From contig VGYZ01000006.1 in the NCBI GenBank assembly GCA_016872795.1, positions 1 through 64,000 on the forward strand: a stretch of 64,000 bases of DNA, given 5' to 3'. Shown here one piece after another: positions 25,939 to 34,449 of the stretch (position 1 is the stretch's first letter; each line of letters begins with the position of its first letter). The DNA is from Planctomycetota bacterium (GTDB lineage: Bacteria > Planctomycetota > UBA1135 > GCA-002686595). A program made the translations under genes and the position numbers. The notes beneath the pieces were generated by a model. The model was not told where the DNA came from, made no database searches, and saw only the letters and a list, made by a program, of their open reading frames with translations.

Positions 25939-26904
25939 CTACGGACAAACCGTGTTGGCGCGTCGCGGCGTCGCGCAGTCCGCGTTCGACGCGCTGATGC
26001 TGATGATGCCGACACACCAGTTGTCCCCGTCGTCGTTGGACACCACATCGACGAGCGCGCGGTCGAGGGACAGCGACTTACCCGGCGTGTCGGGCCAGAA
26101 GATGCCGTCGTCGTACAGCACCGCGTCGACGAACAGTCCCTGCGAATCGAGGATCTGAATCGAGTCGGCACCGTTGGCGAGCTGGAACGACGAGTACTTG
26201 TAGTCGACGGTCACTCCGCCGTTGGTGGCGATGTTGGCGTTGTTCCCGAGCACGAAGTACGAGCGGGAAGGCACGATCACCGGCCCGCTCGCCGACTGGA
26301 TCAGATGGTTGTTGCCCGTGCCGTCCGTCAGCAGCCAGCCCGTGAGATCGATGGCTTGCGACGAGACATTGCGCACCTCGAACCACTCGCCCATGGCATC
26401 CGAGACCGTCGTCGGGTCCTTCATGATCTCGGTGATCACGAGCGCTCCCGGCGTGAGCACGAACCCGGGTGCCTGCGGGAACGAGCCGACGGACGGAATC
26501 GTGAGCGAGAGGAGCGCGCGAGCACCCGACGAGCGCCGCACGCGGCATGTGGCGCGCACGGGCGACGGAGCGCGCCAATTGCGCTCGATGACGCGCGCGT
26601 TGCCGCGACCATCGAGGCGCACGAGCGCTCGCGTCGGCGGCGCGTGCTCGCTCGCGAACGACAGGAGCGCCCAACCGAAAGCCTCGCCGCCGCGCACTTC
26701 GAGCGCGAAGCCACATTGCACGGGGCTGGCGCCGAAGGTCAGCTCGAACTGCGGTTCGCGCGTGAGCGCAAGCTCGTGCGCCAGCGGCTCGAGCCGGTCC
26801 TCGAAGGCCGCATCCTCGAGCTCGGCGAGCTGCGGTCCACGGACCTCGCCCGCACCGAACGAAACACCGACAGCCGCCAACGCGGCCAACCAGACTGCCT
26901 GCAT
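25939..26904 (-). CDS. secreted lamin-tail-domain protein
   Basis: A 321-residue protein with a short signal peptide (WLAALAAVGVSFGAG). The N-terminal half is unrecognised. From about residue 155 a lamin tail domain is plain: GALVITEIMKDP, then EWFEVRNVSSQAIDLTGWLLTDGTGNNHLI and SYFVLGNNANI, and finally SFQLANGADSIQILDSQGLFVDAVLYDDG. Bacterial lamin tail domains occur on exported nucleases, phosphoesterases and surface proteins and probably bind surfaces or ligands. There is no accompanying catalytic domain and no PEP-CTERM or membrane anchor at the C-terminus, so secretion into the periplasm or medium is likely. Confidence 0.75.
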   Translation of the reverse strand: MQAVWLAALAAVGVSFGAGEVRGPQLAELEDAAFEDRLEPLAHELALTREPQFELTFGASPVQCGFALEVRGGEAFGWALLSFASEHAPPTRALVRLDGRGNARVIERNWRAPSPVRATCRVRRSSGARALLSLTIPSVGSFPQAPGFVLTPGALVITEIMKDPTTVSDAMGEWFEVRNVSSQAIDLTGWLLTDGTGNNHLIQSASGPVIVPSRSYFVLGNNANIATNGGVTVDYKYSSFQLANGADSIQILDSQGLFVDAVLYDDGIFWPDTPGKSLSLDRALVDVVSNDDGDNWCVGIISISASNADCATPRRANTVCP

Positions 26905-27011
26905 GGATCTCCTCGCTTCTTCTCCGGCGAAGCGGAGCCGCCGCGCGCCTCCGTGGCCCGCCGCGCCCGCTCGCTCGGCCCTTCGTCGCTCGGGCGGCGG
27001 GCTGGTCGCGG

Positions 27012-27047
27012 AAAAAACGCGCCAGCGGTCAGAGAAGACCAGCGCGG
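27012..27047 (-). terminator. intrinsic terminator after the map operon
   Basis: On the minus strand a GC-rich imperfect stem (CGCGCTGGT against GCTGGCGCG with wobble pairs) is followed by six T residues, which appear as A at 27012-27017 on the plus strand. It begins just past the stop of the gene ending at 27055. This is the best classical terminator in the window. Confidence 0.55.
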
Positions 27048-27054
27048 CGGGCGT

Positions 27055-27741
27055 TCAGCGCGGCGGGCGCTCGGTGCGCTCGCGCAGGCGTTCGCGGATT
27101 TGGAAGCTGACGAGGCCCTTGCGGGCGGCGCGGGGAGCGGGGAAGCGCTCGAAGGCGCGGAACAGGGCTTGGGCGACGGCGGACCAGTCACCGTCCGCGT
27201 GCGTGGGCCACGGGATCACGGCGATCGGAGTCGGGGCGTTGCGGTCGGTGAGGATCGCGTCGCGCAGCGCCTCGTCGCGCACGAGGAAAGCGTCGCCGAA
27301 GCGCACGATCGAGCGGTTGAGGGGCGAGCTGCCGTCCCGCGCACCGGCCCAGCCCTCGCGCGCGCCCGCGAACCCGCCTTCCTCGAAGCCCGCGCGCAGG
27401 CCGCGCCAGCCACCGTGCGCGATCGCGGGCGCGACCGCGTGCGCGAACTTGCGCAGGCTCCAGTCGTGCAGGGCGACGCAGCCGCCGAGGCTGCGCACGA
27501 GCGGCGCCATGAAAGCGTGCTCGGGCGCGTCGTCGACGCAGTAGAGCACGGTGTCGAACTGCTTCGGCACCAGCGCGCTCGCCGGCCGCGTCGGCACTCC
27601 GAACCAGTCGCCGCCGGCGCGAGAGCCTTCGACGAACACCGAGACTTCCGCGTGGTCCCACAGCTCGCGGCCGAGCGCGCGCACAGCCTGCGCGTGCTCA
27701 CCCGGCGCGTCCCAGGGCACCGTGACCAGCGCGAGCTTCAC
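27055..27741 (-). CDS. glycosyltransferase-like protein, single Rossmann domain
   Basis: A 228-residue protein starting at GTG 27741, which overlaps the stop of the methionine aminopeptidase gene by four bases. It reads like the N-terminal half of a GT-B glycosyltransferase: LALVTVPWDAPGEHAQAVRAL, then DTVLYCVDDAPEHAFMAPLVRSLGGCVALHDWSL, which matches the 'YQLGNNPEHAFMYPLL...VVLHD' segment of GT4 enzymes. The C-terminal half, which would carry the nucleotide-sugar site, is absent. It may be a partial domain protein or a truncated gene; the codon pattern is intact to the stop. Function is not assigned. Confidence 0.5.
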   Translation of the reverse strand: MKLALVTVPWDAPGEHAQAVRALGRELWDHAEVSVFVEGSRAGGDWFGVPTRPASALVPKQFDTVLYCVDDAPEHAFMAPLVRSLGGCVALHDWSLRKFAHAVAPAIAHGGWRGLRAGFEEGGFAGAREGWAGARDGSSPLNRSIVRFGDAFLVRDEALRDAILTDRNAPTPIAVIPWPTHADGDWSAVAQALFRAFERFPAPRAARKGLVSFQIRERLRERTERPPR

Positions 27742-28649
27742 GCGCCCGCGGTCAGGATCTCGACGCCATCCGGCCCGAGGTAGAGCGAGTGCTCGGTCTG
27801 CGCGACCATCACGCCGTCGGCCTCGACCAGCGGCGGGTAGCGCATGAGCGAGCCCTGCCGGGCGAGCTTGGAGAGCGTGTCCTCGACGACCTCGGGATCG
27901 CGATGGCGGAAGTAGCGCCGCGCGATCGGCAGCCCGCGCCACGCCTCGATGTCGCGCAAGACATCCTTGTCGAGGCCCTTCGCCTTCATCGGCGGTCGGA
28001 CCATCATGAACACTTCGGCCTTGCCGCGCTCGACGATGTAGCCCTTGCCCGTGCAGGCAAAGGGCTCGATCGCAAACACCATGCCCTGCTTCAGGCGCCC
28101 GCCGCCGGCCTCGCCTTGGTTGGGAATCTGCGGCGGAGTGTGGACCTTCCAGCGGCCGAGCCCGTGTCCGGTGAGGTTGCGCACGGGCTGGTAGCCGGCT
28201 GCGAGGATCGTGCGCTCGATGGCGGCACCGATCTCGCCCACGGACACGCCCTCCGCGACCGTGGAGATCGCAGCAGCGAGCGCGTCCGAGCTCGCCTTGA
28301 TCAGCTTCTGCCACCGACCGTCATCGCTCAGGTCGACGCTGATCGCGGTGTCCGCGACATAGCCGTCGATGTGCACGCCGATGTCGACCTTGACGCAGTC
28401 GCCGTTCTCGTAGCGCGTCGGGTCGTCCCAGCCGGTGCAGTAGTGCGCCGCGATCGAATTGCGCGAGGACTGCGCCGGGAAGCCCGGCTGCGCGCCGCGC
28501 TGGCGGATGATGTCCTCGACCGACTCGAGGATGTGGCGGATCTCGACCCCGGGCTTGATGTTCCGGGAGGCCCACTGACGGCACTCGGCGGCGATGCGGC
28601 CGGCCTTGCGGAAGCTGTCGAGCGCCACCTTGTCCTTCGGGTCGATCAT
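27738..28649 (-). CDS. map: methionine aminopeptidase, type II (archaeal-like)
   Basis: A 303-residue metallopeptidase that removes initiator Met. All five metal ligands are visible: Asp in VDIGVHIDG and DGYVADTA, His in NLTGHGLGRWKVH, Glu in FAIEPFACTG and Glu in AQTEHSLYL. The FPAQSSRNSIAAHYC block, the insertion after the His motif and RPPMKAKGLDKDV match type II enzymes of archaea and eukaryotes rather than the usual bacterial type I. The ATG at 28649 starts MIDPKDKVALDSFRKAG. A type I gene elsewhere in the genome cannot be excluded. It shares a four-base overlap with the downstream glycosyltransferase-like gene. Confidence 0.9.
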   Translation of the reverse strand: MIDPKDKVALDSFRKAGRIAAECRQWASRNIKPGVEIRHILESVEDIIRQRGAQPGFPAQSSRNSIAAHYCTGWDDPTRYENGDCVKVDIGVHIDGYVADTAISVDLSDDGRWQKLIKASSDALAAAISTVAEGVSVGEIGAAIERTILAAGYQPVRNLTGHGLGRWKVHTPPQIPNQGEAGGGRLKQGMVFAIEPFACTGKGYIVERGKAEVFMMVRPPMKAKGLDKDVLRDIEAWRGLPIARRYFRHRDPEVVEDTLSKLARQGSLMRYPPLVEADGVMVAQTEHSLYLGPDGVEILTAGA

Positions 28650-28754
28650 GCGGGAAGCGAGGATACGGGAGCCCCGAGAAGGCGGCAATGCGGGCGGGCG
28701 CGCGGGTGGGAAGGACTTTCCATCCGGCGCTCAGGTGCGCGCGGGCAACGGCCG

Positions 28755-29177
28755 ATGGTAGCGGATGTGCGTTACATCGGAATCGTCTCGTCCGTCGCGC
28801 TGGTGCTGCTCGGCACAATCGCAGGCGGCTGTCGCGTGGTGAGCGAAGAGGCGCCCGCGGGCCTGCTCGCGGCGCGGCCCGTGAAGCTCGATGTGCGTCG
28901 CACATGGGAGATCGTGCGCGCGGGCGAGCCCCTCGGTCAGGTGGTCGAGCTCGCGGCCGACGCGCGCGATGGCCAGCCTGCTGCACGCTGTTTTTCCGTG
29001 CGCAACACGCTCGGTCAGGAGCTCGGCCGCATCGACGGCCTCGGCCGTGCGTGGCGCCACGAGCCGTTCACGAGCGAGCCCGCGTGGGTCGGCAGCGGCA
29101 CCCTCGCCGAAGGCGCGGCCGCGATCCTCGCGAGCGATGTGCCGATCGAGCTGGTCGAGCTCGGGGCCGCGCGCTGA
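28755..29177 (+). CDS. hypothetical lipoprotein
   Basis: A 140-residue protein with a membrane-spanning signal ending in the lipobox LGTIAGGC (Cys about residue 26). The mature part has a repeated two-strand pattern (VKLDVRRTWEIVRAGEPLGQVVEL and FSVRNTLGQELGRIDGLGRAWR) ending in AAAILASDVPIELVELG. I do not recognise the family. The ATG at 28755 lies 106 bases from the divergent map start. A hairpin follows the stop at 29199-29215. The gene sits upstream of a protein kinase but is separated from it by 170 bases. Confidence 0.55.
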   Translation: MVADVRYIGIVSSVALVLLGTIAGGCRVVSEEAPAGLLAARPVKLDVRRTWEIVRAGEPLGQVVELAADARDGQPAARCFSVRNTLGQELGRIDGLGRAWRHEPFTSEPAWVGSGTLAEGAAAILASDVPIELVELGAAR

Positions 29178-29198
29178 GCGCGCGCGCGAGACTTTCCG

Positions 29199-29215
29199 GC
29201 GGCCCTGCGGGCCGC
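29199..29215 (+). terminator. hairpin after the hypothetical lipoprotein gene
   Basis: GCGGCCC and GGGCCGC pair as a perfect 7-bp stem around a TGC loop, 21 bases past the stop at 29177. A short T-containing stretch follows. It would separate the lipoprotein gene from the protein kinase gene downstream. Confidence 0.45.
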
Positions 29216-29350
29216 GCGTCTTTCCCGCATCCGGCGCTCGCTCCAAAGGCCAGCACAGGGCGCTAAGGGAAGTCTGGGGTCAGCGGCGAAAACAAGGCGT
29301 CAGGAAAACTGTCCCATACACCTCACATCCTCCGCTGTGCTCTTCCAACC

Positions 29351-30277
29351 ATGATCAAGCTGGCTGCTGGTGAACAGATTGGCAACTATCAGGTGCGCGA
29401 GTTCCTCGCGCGCGGAGGTTTCGGGCTCGTGTACCTCGCGACCGACCCCAAGGGCGAGCTCGTGGCGCTCAAGCTCGGCGACATCGCTGGCGGTGGCCGC
29501 TATGTGACGCGCTTCATGGATGTGACGAGCGAGCGTCGTCCCGATGGCATCTCGCCCGACGAGACTCCGGCCGAGGCGATCTTCTTCCGCAAGGACGGAG
29601 CGCGCATCGACTTCCTCGACGCGCAGGAAATCGACGCCATGGTGAAGACAGAGGGCGACTTGCTGCGCCGCTCGCGCCACCAGAACCTGATCGGCGTACG
29701 CGAAGTGTTCCAGCACGAGGGCCGCAATGTGCTCGCGCTCGACTATGTGCGCGGCAAGACGCTGCGCGAGAAGATCCGCGCACTCGAGGGCATCCGCCTC
29801 AACTGGTTCCTGACGATCGTGCGCGCGCTCCAGAAGACGGCCAAGGCCGGCGAGCTCGCGTACCACGGCGACCTCAAGCCCGAGAACATCCTCGTCAAGC
29901 CCTCCGGCGCGGTCGTGATGATCGACCCGGCCATGCGCGGCGACGAGCGCAATGTGATCACCACCACGCCCCACTACAACCCGCTGCTCCTGCGCGACCA
30001 GAAGGCGGATGTGATGGGCATCGGCGTGATGCTCTACGAAATCCTCACGGGCGTGCTGCCCTTCGACGAGGTCCCGTGGCAGTACGCCGGGCGCGAGCAG
30101 GGCGGCGAGATCGAGCGCCTGTCGCTCTCCTACTTCCTCTCCTATCCCCCGCCGCGCGACCTGAACCCCAATACGCCCGAGCCGCTGGCCAAGATCATCT
30201 ACCGCTCCCTGACGGTGATGGACTACGGCCTGGCCGAGCTCGAGGCGGATTTGGTCGACTTCTTGCGGCGCGACTGA
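29351..30277 (+). CDS. Ser/Thr protein kinase with atypical metal-binding motif
   Basis: A 308-residue soluble kinase-fold protein, made of the kinase domain alone. The glycine loop is A-R-G-G-F-G at residues 20-25, the ATP-binding Lys is K41 in VALK, and the catalytic loop is HGDLKPENILV with D174, K176 and N179 (HGD in place of HRD). The metal-binding DFG is replaced by DPA at residues 192-194, keeping the Asp. A long insertion of about 50 residues (about 44-95) separates the VALK strand from the C-helix. No membrane segment or sensor domain follows, unlike most planctomycete kinases. Activity is plausible since the key residues remain. Substrate unknown. Confidence 0.75.
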   Translation: MIKLAAGEQIGNYQVREFLARGGFGLVYLATDPKGELVALKLGDIAGGGRYVTRFMDVTSERRPDGISPDETPAEAIFFRKDGARIDFLDAQEIDAMVKTEGDLLRRSRHQNLIGVREVFQHEGRNVLALDYVRGKTLREKIRALEGIRLNWFLTIVRALQKTAKAGELAYHGDLKPENILVKPSGAVVMIDPAMRGDERNVITTTPHYNPLLLRDQKADVMGIGVMLYEILTGVLPFDEVPWQYAGREQGGEIERLSLSYFLSYPPPRDLNPNTPEPLAKIIYRSLTVMDYGLAELEADLVDFLRRD

Positions 30278-30314
30278 TCCGCGGCGCGGCGAACCCCGGC
30301 CCCACCAAGCCAAA

Positions 30315-30347
30315 GAGCGCGTCGAGCCCCCTGGGCCCGGCGCGCTC
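30315..30347. terminator. hairpin between convergent genes
   Basis: GAGCGCG (30315-30321) pairs with CGCGCTC (30341-30347), enclosing a 19-base loop that itself contains GC-rich self-complementary bases. It lies between the kinase stop and the dehydrogenase stop and could serve both directions. There is no T-run. Confidence 0.4.
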
Positions 30348-30371
30348 CGACGCTTTCTGGAGAGTTCGTCT

Positions 30372-31433
30372 TCAGGCCTTGATCGGCGCCTTGCGGCCAG
30401 CGGCAATGCACTGCTCGGCGAGACGGTCGGCGGCCACATGGGTCGAGAGCCTCTGCTCGCGCGCGATCGCGAACACCCGACGCAGGTTGTCGTAGATGCG
30501 ATCGATCTTCGCCACGGCCTTGTCCTCGTCGTAGCCGCCGGGGAGCAGCTCGAACGACACATTGATGATGCCGCCGGCGTTGATCACATAGTCGGGCGCG
30601 TACAGGATGCCCTTCTGGCGCAGCGCGTCGCCGTGGCGCGGCTCGAGCAGCTGATTGTTGGCCACGCCCGCGATCGCCTTGCACTTGAGCTGCGGGATCG
30701 TCGCGTCGTTGATCGTCGCGCCGCGCGCGCAGGGCGAGTAGACATCGCAGGGAACCTCGAGGTGCTTGGCGTCGGACACGCCTTCGAAGCCGAAGCGCTC
30801 GCACAGCTCCTGCACGCGCGCCTCGTTGATGTCGCAGATGATCACATGTGCGCCGGCCTCGGTGAGCAGCTCGGCGAGGCGGCCACCGACGGCGCCGACG
30901 CCTTGGATCAGCATGCGGCGGCCCTTGAAGCTCGGGCTGCCGAAGGCCTCTTCGAGCACGGCGCGCACGCCGTGGAAGGCGCCGCGGGCGGTGTAGGGGC
31001 TAGGGTTGCCCGAGCCGCCCATGTCGCGCGCGAGGCCCGTGACCCACTTGGTGGTGCGGCGCACGGTGACCAGATCCCCCACGCCGATGTTCATGTCCTC
31101 GGCGGTGATGTACTTGCCGCCAAGGGACTCGACAAAACGCCCCATGGCCTCGAACAGGGCCGGGCTCTTGAGCTTGGGGTCGCCGATCACGACCGACTTG
31201 CCGCCACCGAGGCCGGTGTCCGCCACCGCCGACTTGTAGGTCATGCCCTTGGACAGGCGCAGCACATCGAACAGGGCCTCCTCCTCGTTCCTGTAGGACA
31301 GCATGCGCATGCCGCCGAGGGAGGGGCCGAGGGTGGTGTCGTGAACCGAAATGAGGGCGTGGAGGCGGGAGGTCGGGTCCGTGCAGCGGACGACCCTTTC
31401 GTAGCCATCGACACGGATCTCGGAGATCTGCAT
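30372..31433 (-). CDS. Glu/Leu/Phe/Val-type amino-acid dehydrogenase
   Basis: A 353-residue NAD-dependent dehydrogenase that deaminates a branched-chain amino acid to its keto acid. LGPSLGGMRMLSY and the LRLSKGMTYKSAVADTGLGGGKSVV region carry the catalytic Lys residues of the family; the dinucleotide fold is MLIQGVGAVGGRLAELLTEAG with HVIICDIN. Length (about 350) and the 'PCDVYSPCARGATIND' and 'KAIAGVANNQL' segments fit leucine or valine dehydrogenases better than the longer glutamate dehydrogenases. Leu/Val specificity is inference. It is divergent from topA by about 260 bases and convergent with the kinase gene. Confidence 0.8.
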   Translation of the reverse strand: MQISEIRVDGYERVVRCTDPTSRLHALISVHDTTLGPSLGGMRMLSYRNEEEALFDVLRLSKGMTYKSAVADTGLGGGKSVVIGDPKLKSPALFEAMGRFVESLGGKYITAEDMNIGVGDLVTVRRTTKWVTGLARDMGGSGNPSPYTARGAFHGVRAVLEEAFGSPSFKGRRMLIQGVGAVGGRLAELLTEAGAHVIICDINEARVQELCERFGFEGVSDAKHLEVPCDVYSPCARGATINDATIPQLKCKAIAGVANNQLLEPRHGDALRQKGILYAPDYVINAGGIINVSFELLPGGYDEDKAVAKIDRIYDNLRRVFAIAREQRLSTHVAADRLAEQCIAAGRKAPIKA

Positions 31434-31691
31434 GGGTGGGCGGGAGGCGTAGCGGGCTCTGCTTTGGGGCGAGGCGACTCAGGAAGTCCCTGCGGGGGCG
31501 AAGAGGATACGGCGCACGCTCGCGGCAGACCACCCACCCCCCACGGACGGCCCCCTGCGAGCGGTTTTGGAGCACCGCGGGGCGAGCGCGGCCTGCAGCG
31601 ACACAAGCTCCCCCGCGATCGGTCCGAAGAGGCTTTCCCTCGGACCACCCTTGCGGCGCGACCGCATGGGCTGGTACTCCCCTGCCCACGC

Positions 31692-34385
31692 ATGAAGCAT
31701 CTCGTCATCGTCGAGTCGCCGACCAAGGCGAAGAAGCTCAAGGACTACCTCGGCCGCGACTACATCGTCGAGGCGAGCATCGGTCACATCCGCGACCTGC
31801 CCAACCGCGCCAGCGAAATGCCCGAGAAGGTCCGCAAGCAGCCTTGGGCGCGGCTGGCGATCGACATCGAGAACGACTTCGCCGCCTACTACGTGGTGCC
31901 GCTCGAAAAGAAGGCCCACGTCGCCAAGCTGCGCAAGCTGTGCGAGGACGTCGACCACGTCTATCTGGCGACCGACGAAGACCGCGAGGGCGAGGCCATC
32001 GCGTGGCACCTGCTCGAGGTGCTGAAGCCGAAGGTGCCCGTGTCGCGCATGGTGTTCAACGAGATCACCAAGGACGCGATCCTGAAGGCGGTCAGCAACG
32101 CGCGCGAGGTCGACCTGAAGCTCGTGCGAGCGCAGGAAGCGCGGCGCATTCTCGACCGGCTCTACGGCTTCGAAGTCACGCCGCTCTTGTGGCGCAAGAT
32201 CGCGCAGGGCATGACGACCGGCCGCGTGCAGTCGGTCTCGGTCAAGCTGCTCGTCGAGCGCGAAAAGGACCGCATGGCGTTCGTCTCCGCGACGTGGTGG
32301 GACGTCGACCTCAAGCTCGCCAAGCAAGGCGAGGCGTTCGACGCGACGCTCGTCTCGATCGGCGGGCGCAAGCTCGCGCGCGGCGGCGAGTTCACGGAGA
32401 AGGGCGAGCTCAGGGCGAAGGATGCGCTGGTGCTCGACGAGGCGGCGGCGACGAAGCTCTCGAGCGCGCTCGCTCCGGCCAACTTCACGGTCGAGGATGT
32501 GCGGCGCGAGGCCAAGACGAGTTCGCCGCGCGGGCCGTTCACGACCTCCACATTCCAGCAGGATGCGGGCCGCAAGCTCGGCCTGCGCGCGCAGGAAGCC
32601 ATGCGCGTTGCGCAGCGGCTGTACGAAGGCGGCTACATCACCTACATGCGTACGGATTCGACGGCGCTCTCGGGCGAGGCGATCCACGCTGCCCGCACGC
32701 TCGTCGCCGAGCGCTATGGCGAGGACAACCTGCCGCCGAAGCCGCGCTTTTACGGCAACCAGAAGTCGAAGGGCGCGCAGGAGGCCCACGAGGCGATCCG
32801 CCCGGCGGGTTCGCGTTTCCGGCTGCCCGAGGAAGTGGCGCGCGAAGTGTCGGACATCGAGGCGCGCGTGTACGACCTGATCTGGAAGCGCACGGTCGCC
32901 TGCCAGATGGTCGACGAGCGCTTCACGGTCGTCACCGCGACCCTCGCGAGCGATGTCGCCGGACACGGCAAGGTGCTCGCGCAGGCGAAGGGTCGCACGA
33001 CGGAGTTCGCCGGCTATCGCCGCGCCTATGTCGAGGGCTCCGATGATGTGGAGAAGGCCCTCGATGAGCGCGAGAGCGTGCTGCCGCCGCTCGATCGCGG
33101 CGAGCGCGCGTCGGTGCACGAGGCCAAGCCCTCGGGACACCGCACGACCGCGCCCGCGCGCTTCACGGAAGCATCGCTCGTCAAGCGGCTCGAGGAGCTC
33201 GGCATCGGTCGTCCGTCGACCTACACGAGCATCATCGACACGATCACGGATCGCGAATACGTGGTGGTGCGCGACAAGACGCTGGTTCCCACCTGGCGCG
33301 GCTTCGCGATGGTGCACTTCCTCGAGCTGCTCGAGCCGGTGATCGTCGACTACGCCTTCACCGCCGGCATGGAGGAGGAACTCGACCGCATCGCGGAGGG
33401 CGAGCTCGACTATGTAGCGTTCCTCAGGGACTTCTGGACCGGCACGAAGCCCGGCCTCGGCCGCGCGCTCCGCGACCGCGCTACGGACATCAACCCGCGC
33501 GAAGTCGGTGCCCTGGTGCTCGGCGAGCTCGAGGGCGAGCCGCTCGTGCTGCGCGTCGGCCGCTACGGCCCCTATGTGCAGCACAAGGATCGTCGCGCCA
33601 CGGTGCCGACGGGCCTCGCGCCCGACGAGTTGACGCTCGCGCGCGCGATCGAGCTGGTCGAAACCTCGCAGAAAGCCGCGGCGCCGCTCGGCTTCTCCGC
33701 CGACGGCAAGCCCGTGTACGTGCGCAACGGACGCTTCGGCTTCTTCGTGCAGCTCGGCGACGATCCGCCGGCCGACGAGGAGAAGCCCAAGCCGAAGAAG
33801 CGCGTCTCGAAGAAGCAGGGCGCCGAAGCCGCGGCGGCACCGGAGGAACCGAAGGCCGAAAAGCCCAAGCGCGCCTCGCTCTTCAAGGGCATGAAGCCGG
33901 AGACGCTCTCGCTCGACGAGGCGCTCGCTCTGCTCTCGCTGCCGCGCGAGCTCGGTGCCGACCCGCGCGACGGTCGCAAGATCACCGCGCGCAACGGCCG
34001 CTTCGGTCCGTACCTCGAGAAGGAAAGAGCGCCCGAGGCCGAGAAGCCCGAGTACCGCCGTCTCTCGACGGAGGGCGAGCTGCTAACGGTCACGCTGCAG
34101 CAGGCGAGCGAGCTGTTCGCCGCTGAGCGCCCCGCGCGCACCTTCGGTCGCCGCAGCGCCGCGGCCGTCGAGCCCATCGCGACGCTCGGGCCCGATCCGA
34201 CGACGCAGCGCCCCGTGATCGTGAAGCCGGGCAAGTACGGGCCCTATGTAACCGACGGCGAGACCAACGCGACAATCCCCAAGGGCGAGGACCCCAAGGC
34301 CCTGACGCTCGAGCGCGCGGCGATCCTGCTCGCCCAGCGTCGCGCCGCAGACCCGACGAAGAAGAAGCGCGGTCGCCGCAAGTAG
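31692..34385 (+). CDS. topA: DNA topoisomerase I
   Basis: An 897-residue type IA topoisomerase that relaxes negative supercoils. The TOPRIM domain opens KHLVIVESPTKAKKLKDYL with DEDREGEAIAWHLL; the active-site Tyr is Tyr318 in YITYMRTDST. After residue 590 the C-terminus is not zinc fingers but repeated small domains marked by RYGPYVQ, RFGFFVQ, RFGPYLE and KYGPYVTDG, with a Lys-rich linker between the second and third and a basic KKKRGRRK tail. The region 31891-32302 holds six ACGT sites, far above the rest of the window, while later parts return to GATGT usage, so the gene may be mosaic. Start chosen at the ATG opening the conserved MKHLVIVES. Confidence 0.95.
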   Translation: MKHLVIVESPTKAKKLKDYLGRDYIVEASIGHIRDLPNRASEMPEKVRKQPWARLAIDIENDFAAYYVVPLEKKAHVAKLRKLCEDVDHVYLATDEDREGEAIAWHLLEVLKPKVPVSRMVFNEITKDAILKAVSNAREVDLKLVRAQEARRILDRLYGFEVTPLLWRKIAQGMTTGRVQSVSVKLLVEREKDRMAFVSATWWDVDLKLAKQGEAFDATLVSIGGRKLARGGEFTEKGELRAKDALVLDEAAATKLSSALAPANFTVEDVRREAKTSSPRGPFTTSTFQQDAGRKLGLRAQEAMRVAQRLYEGGYITYMRTDSTALSGEAIHAARTLVAERYGEDNLPPKPRFYGNQKSKGAQEAHEAIRPAGSRFRLPEEVAREVSDIEARVYDLIWKRTVACQMVDERFTVVTATLASDVAGHGKVLAQAKGRTTEFAGYRRAYVEGSDDVEKALDERESVLPPLDRGERASVHEAKPSGHRTTAPARFTEASLVKRLEELGIGRPSTYTSIIDTITDREYVVVRDKTLVPTWRGFAMVHFLELLEPVIVDYAFTAGMEEELDRIAEGELDYVAFLRDFWTGTKPGLGRALRDRATDINPREVGALVLGELEGEPLVLRVGRYGPYVQHKDRRATVPTGLAPDELTLARAIELVETSQKAAAPLGFSADGKPVYVRNGRFGFFVQLGDDPPADEEKPKPKKRVSKKQGAEAAAAPEEPKAEKPKRASLFKGMKPETLSLDEALALLSLPRELGADPRDGRKITARNGRFGPYLEKERAPEAEKPEYRRLSTEGELLTVTLQQASELFAAERPARTFGRRSAAAVEPIATLGPDPTTQRPVIVKPGKYGPYVTDGETNATIPKGEDPKALTLERAAILLAQRRAADPTKKKRGRRK

Positions 34386-34412
34386 CGCGGAACGAAGCGC
34401 TGGTTTCGAGCA

Positions 34413-34444
34413 CGCGGCGACGGCGCAGCAGCGCGGTCGCCGCG
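34413..34444. terminator. hairpin between topA and the S41 peptidase
   Basis: CGCGGCGAC (34413-34421) pairs perfectly with GTCGCCGCG (34436-34444) around a 14-base loop. It lies in the 64-base gap between two convergent stop codons and is well placed to act in both directions. Confidence 0.45.
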
Positions 34445-34449
34445 CTGCA

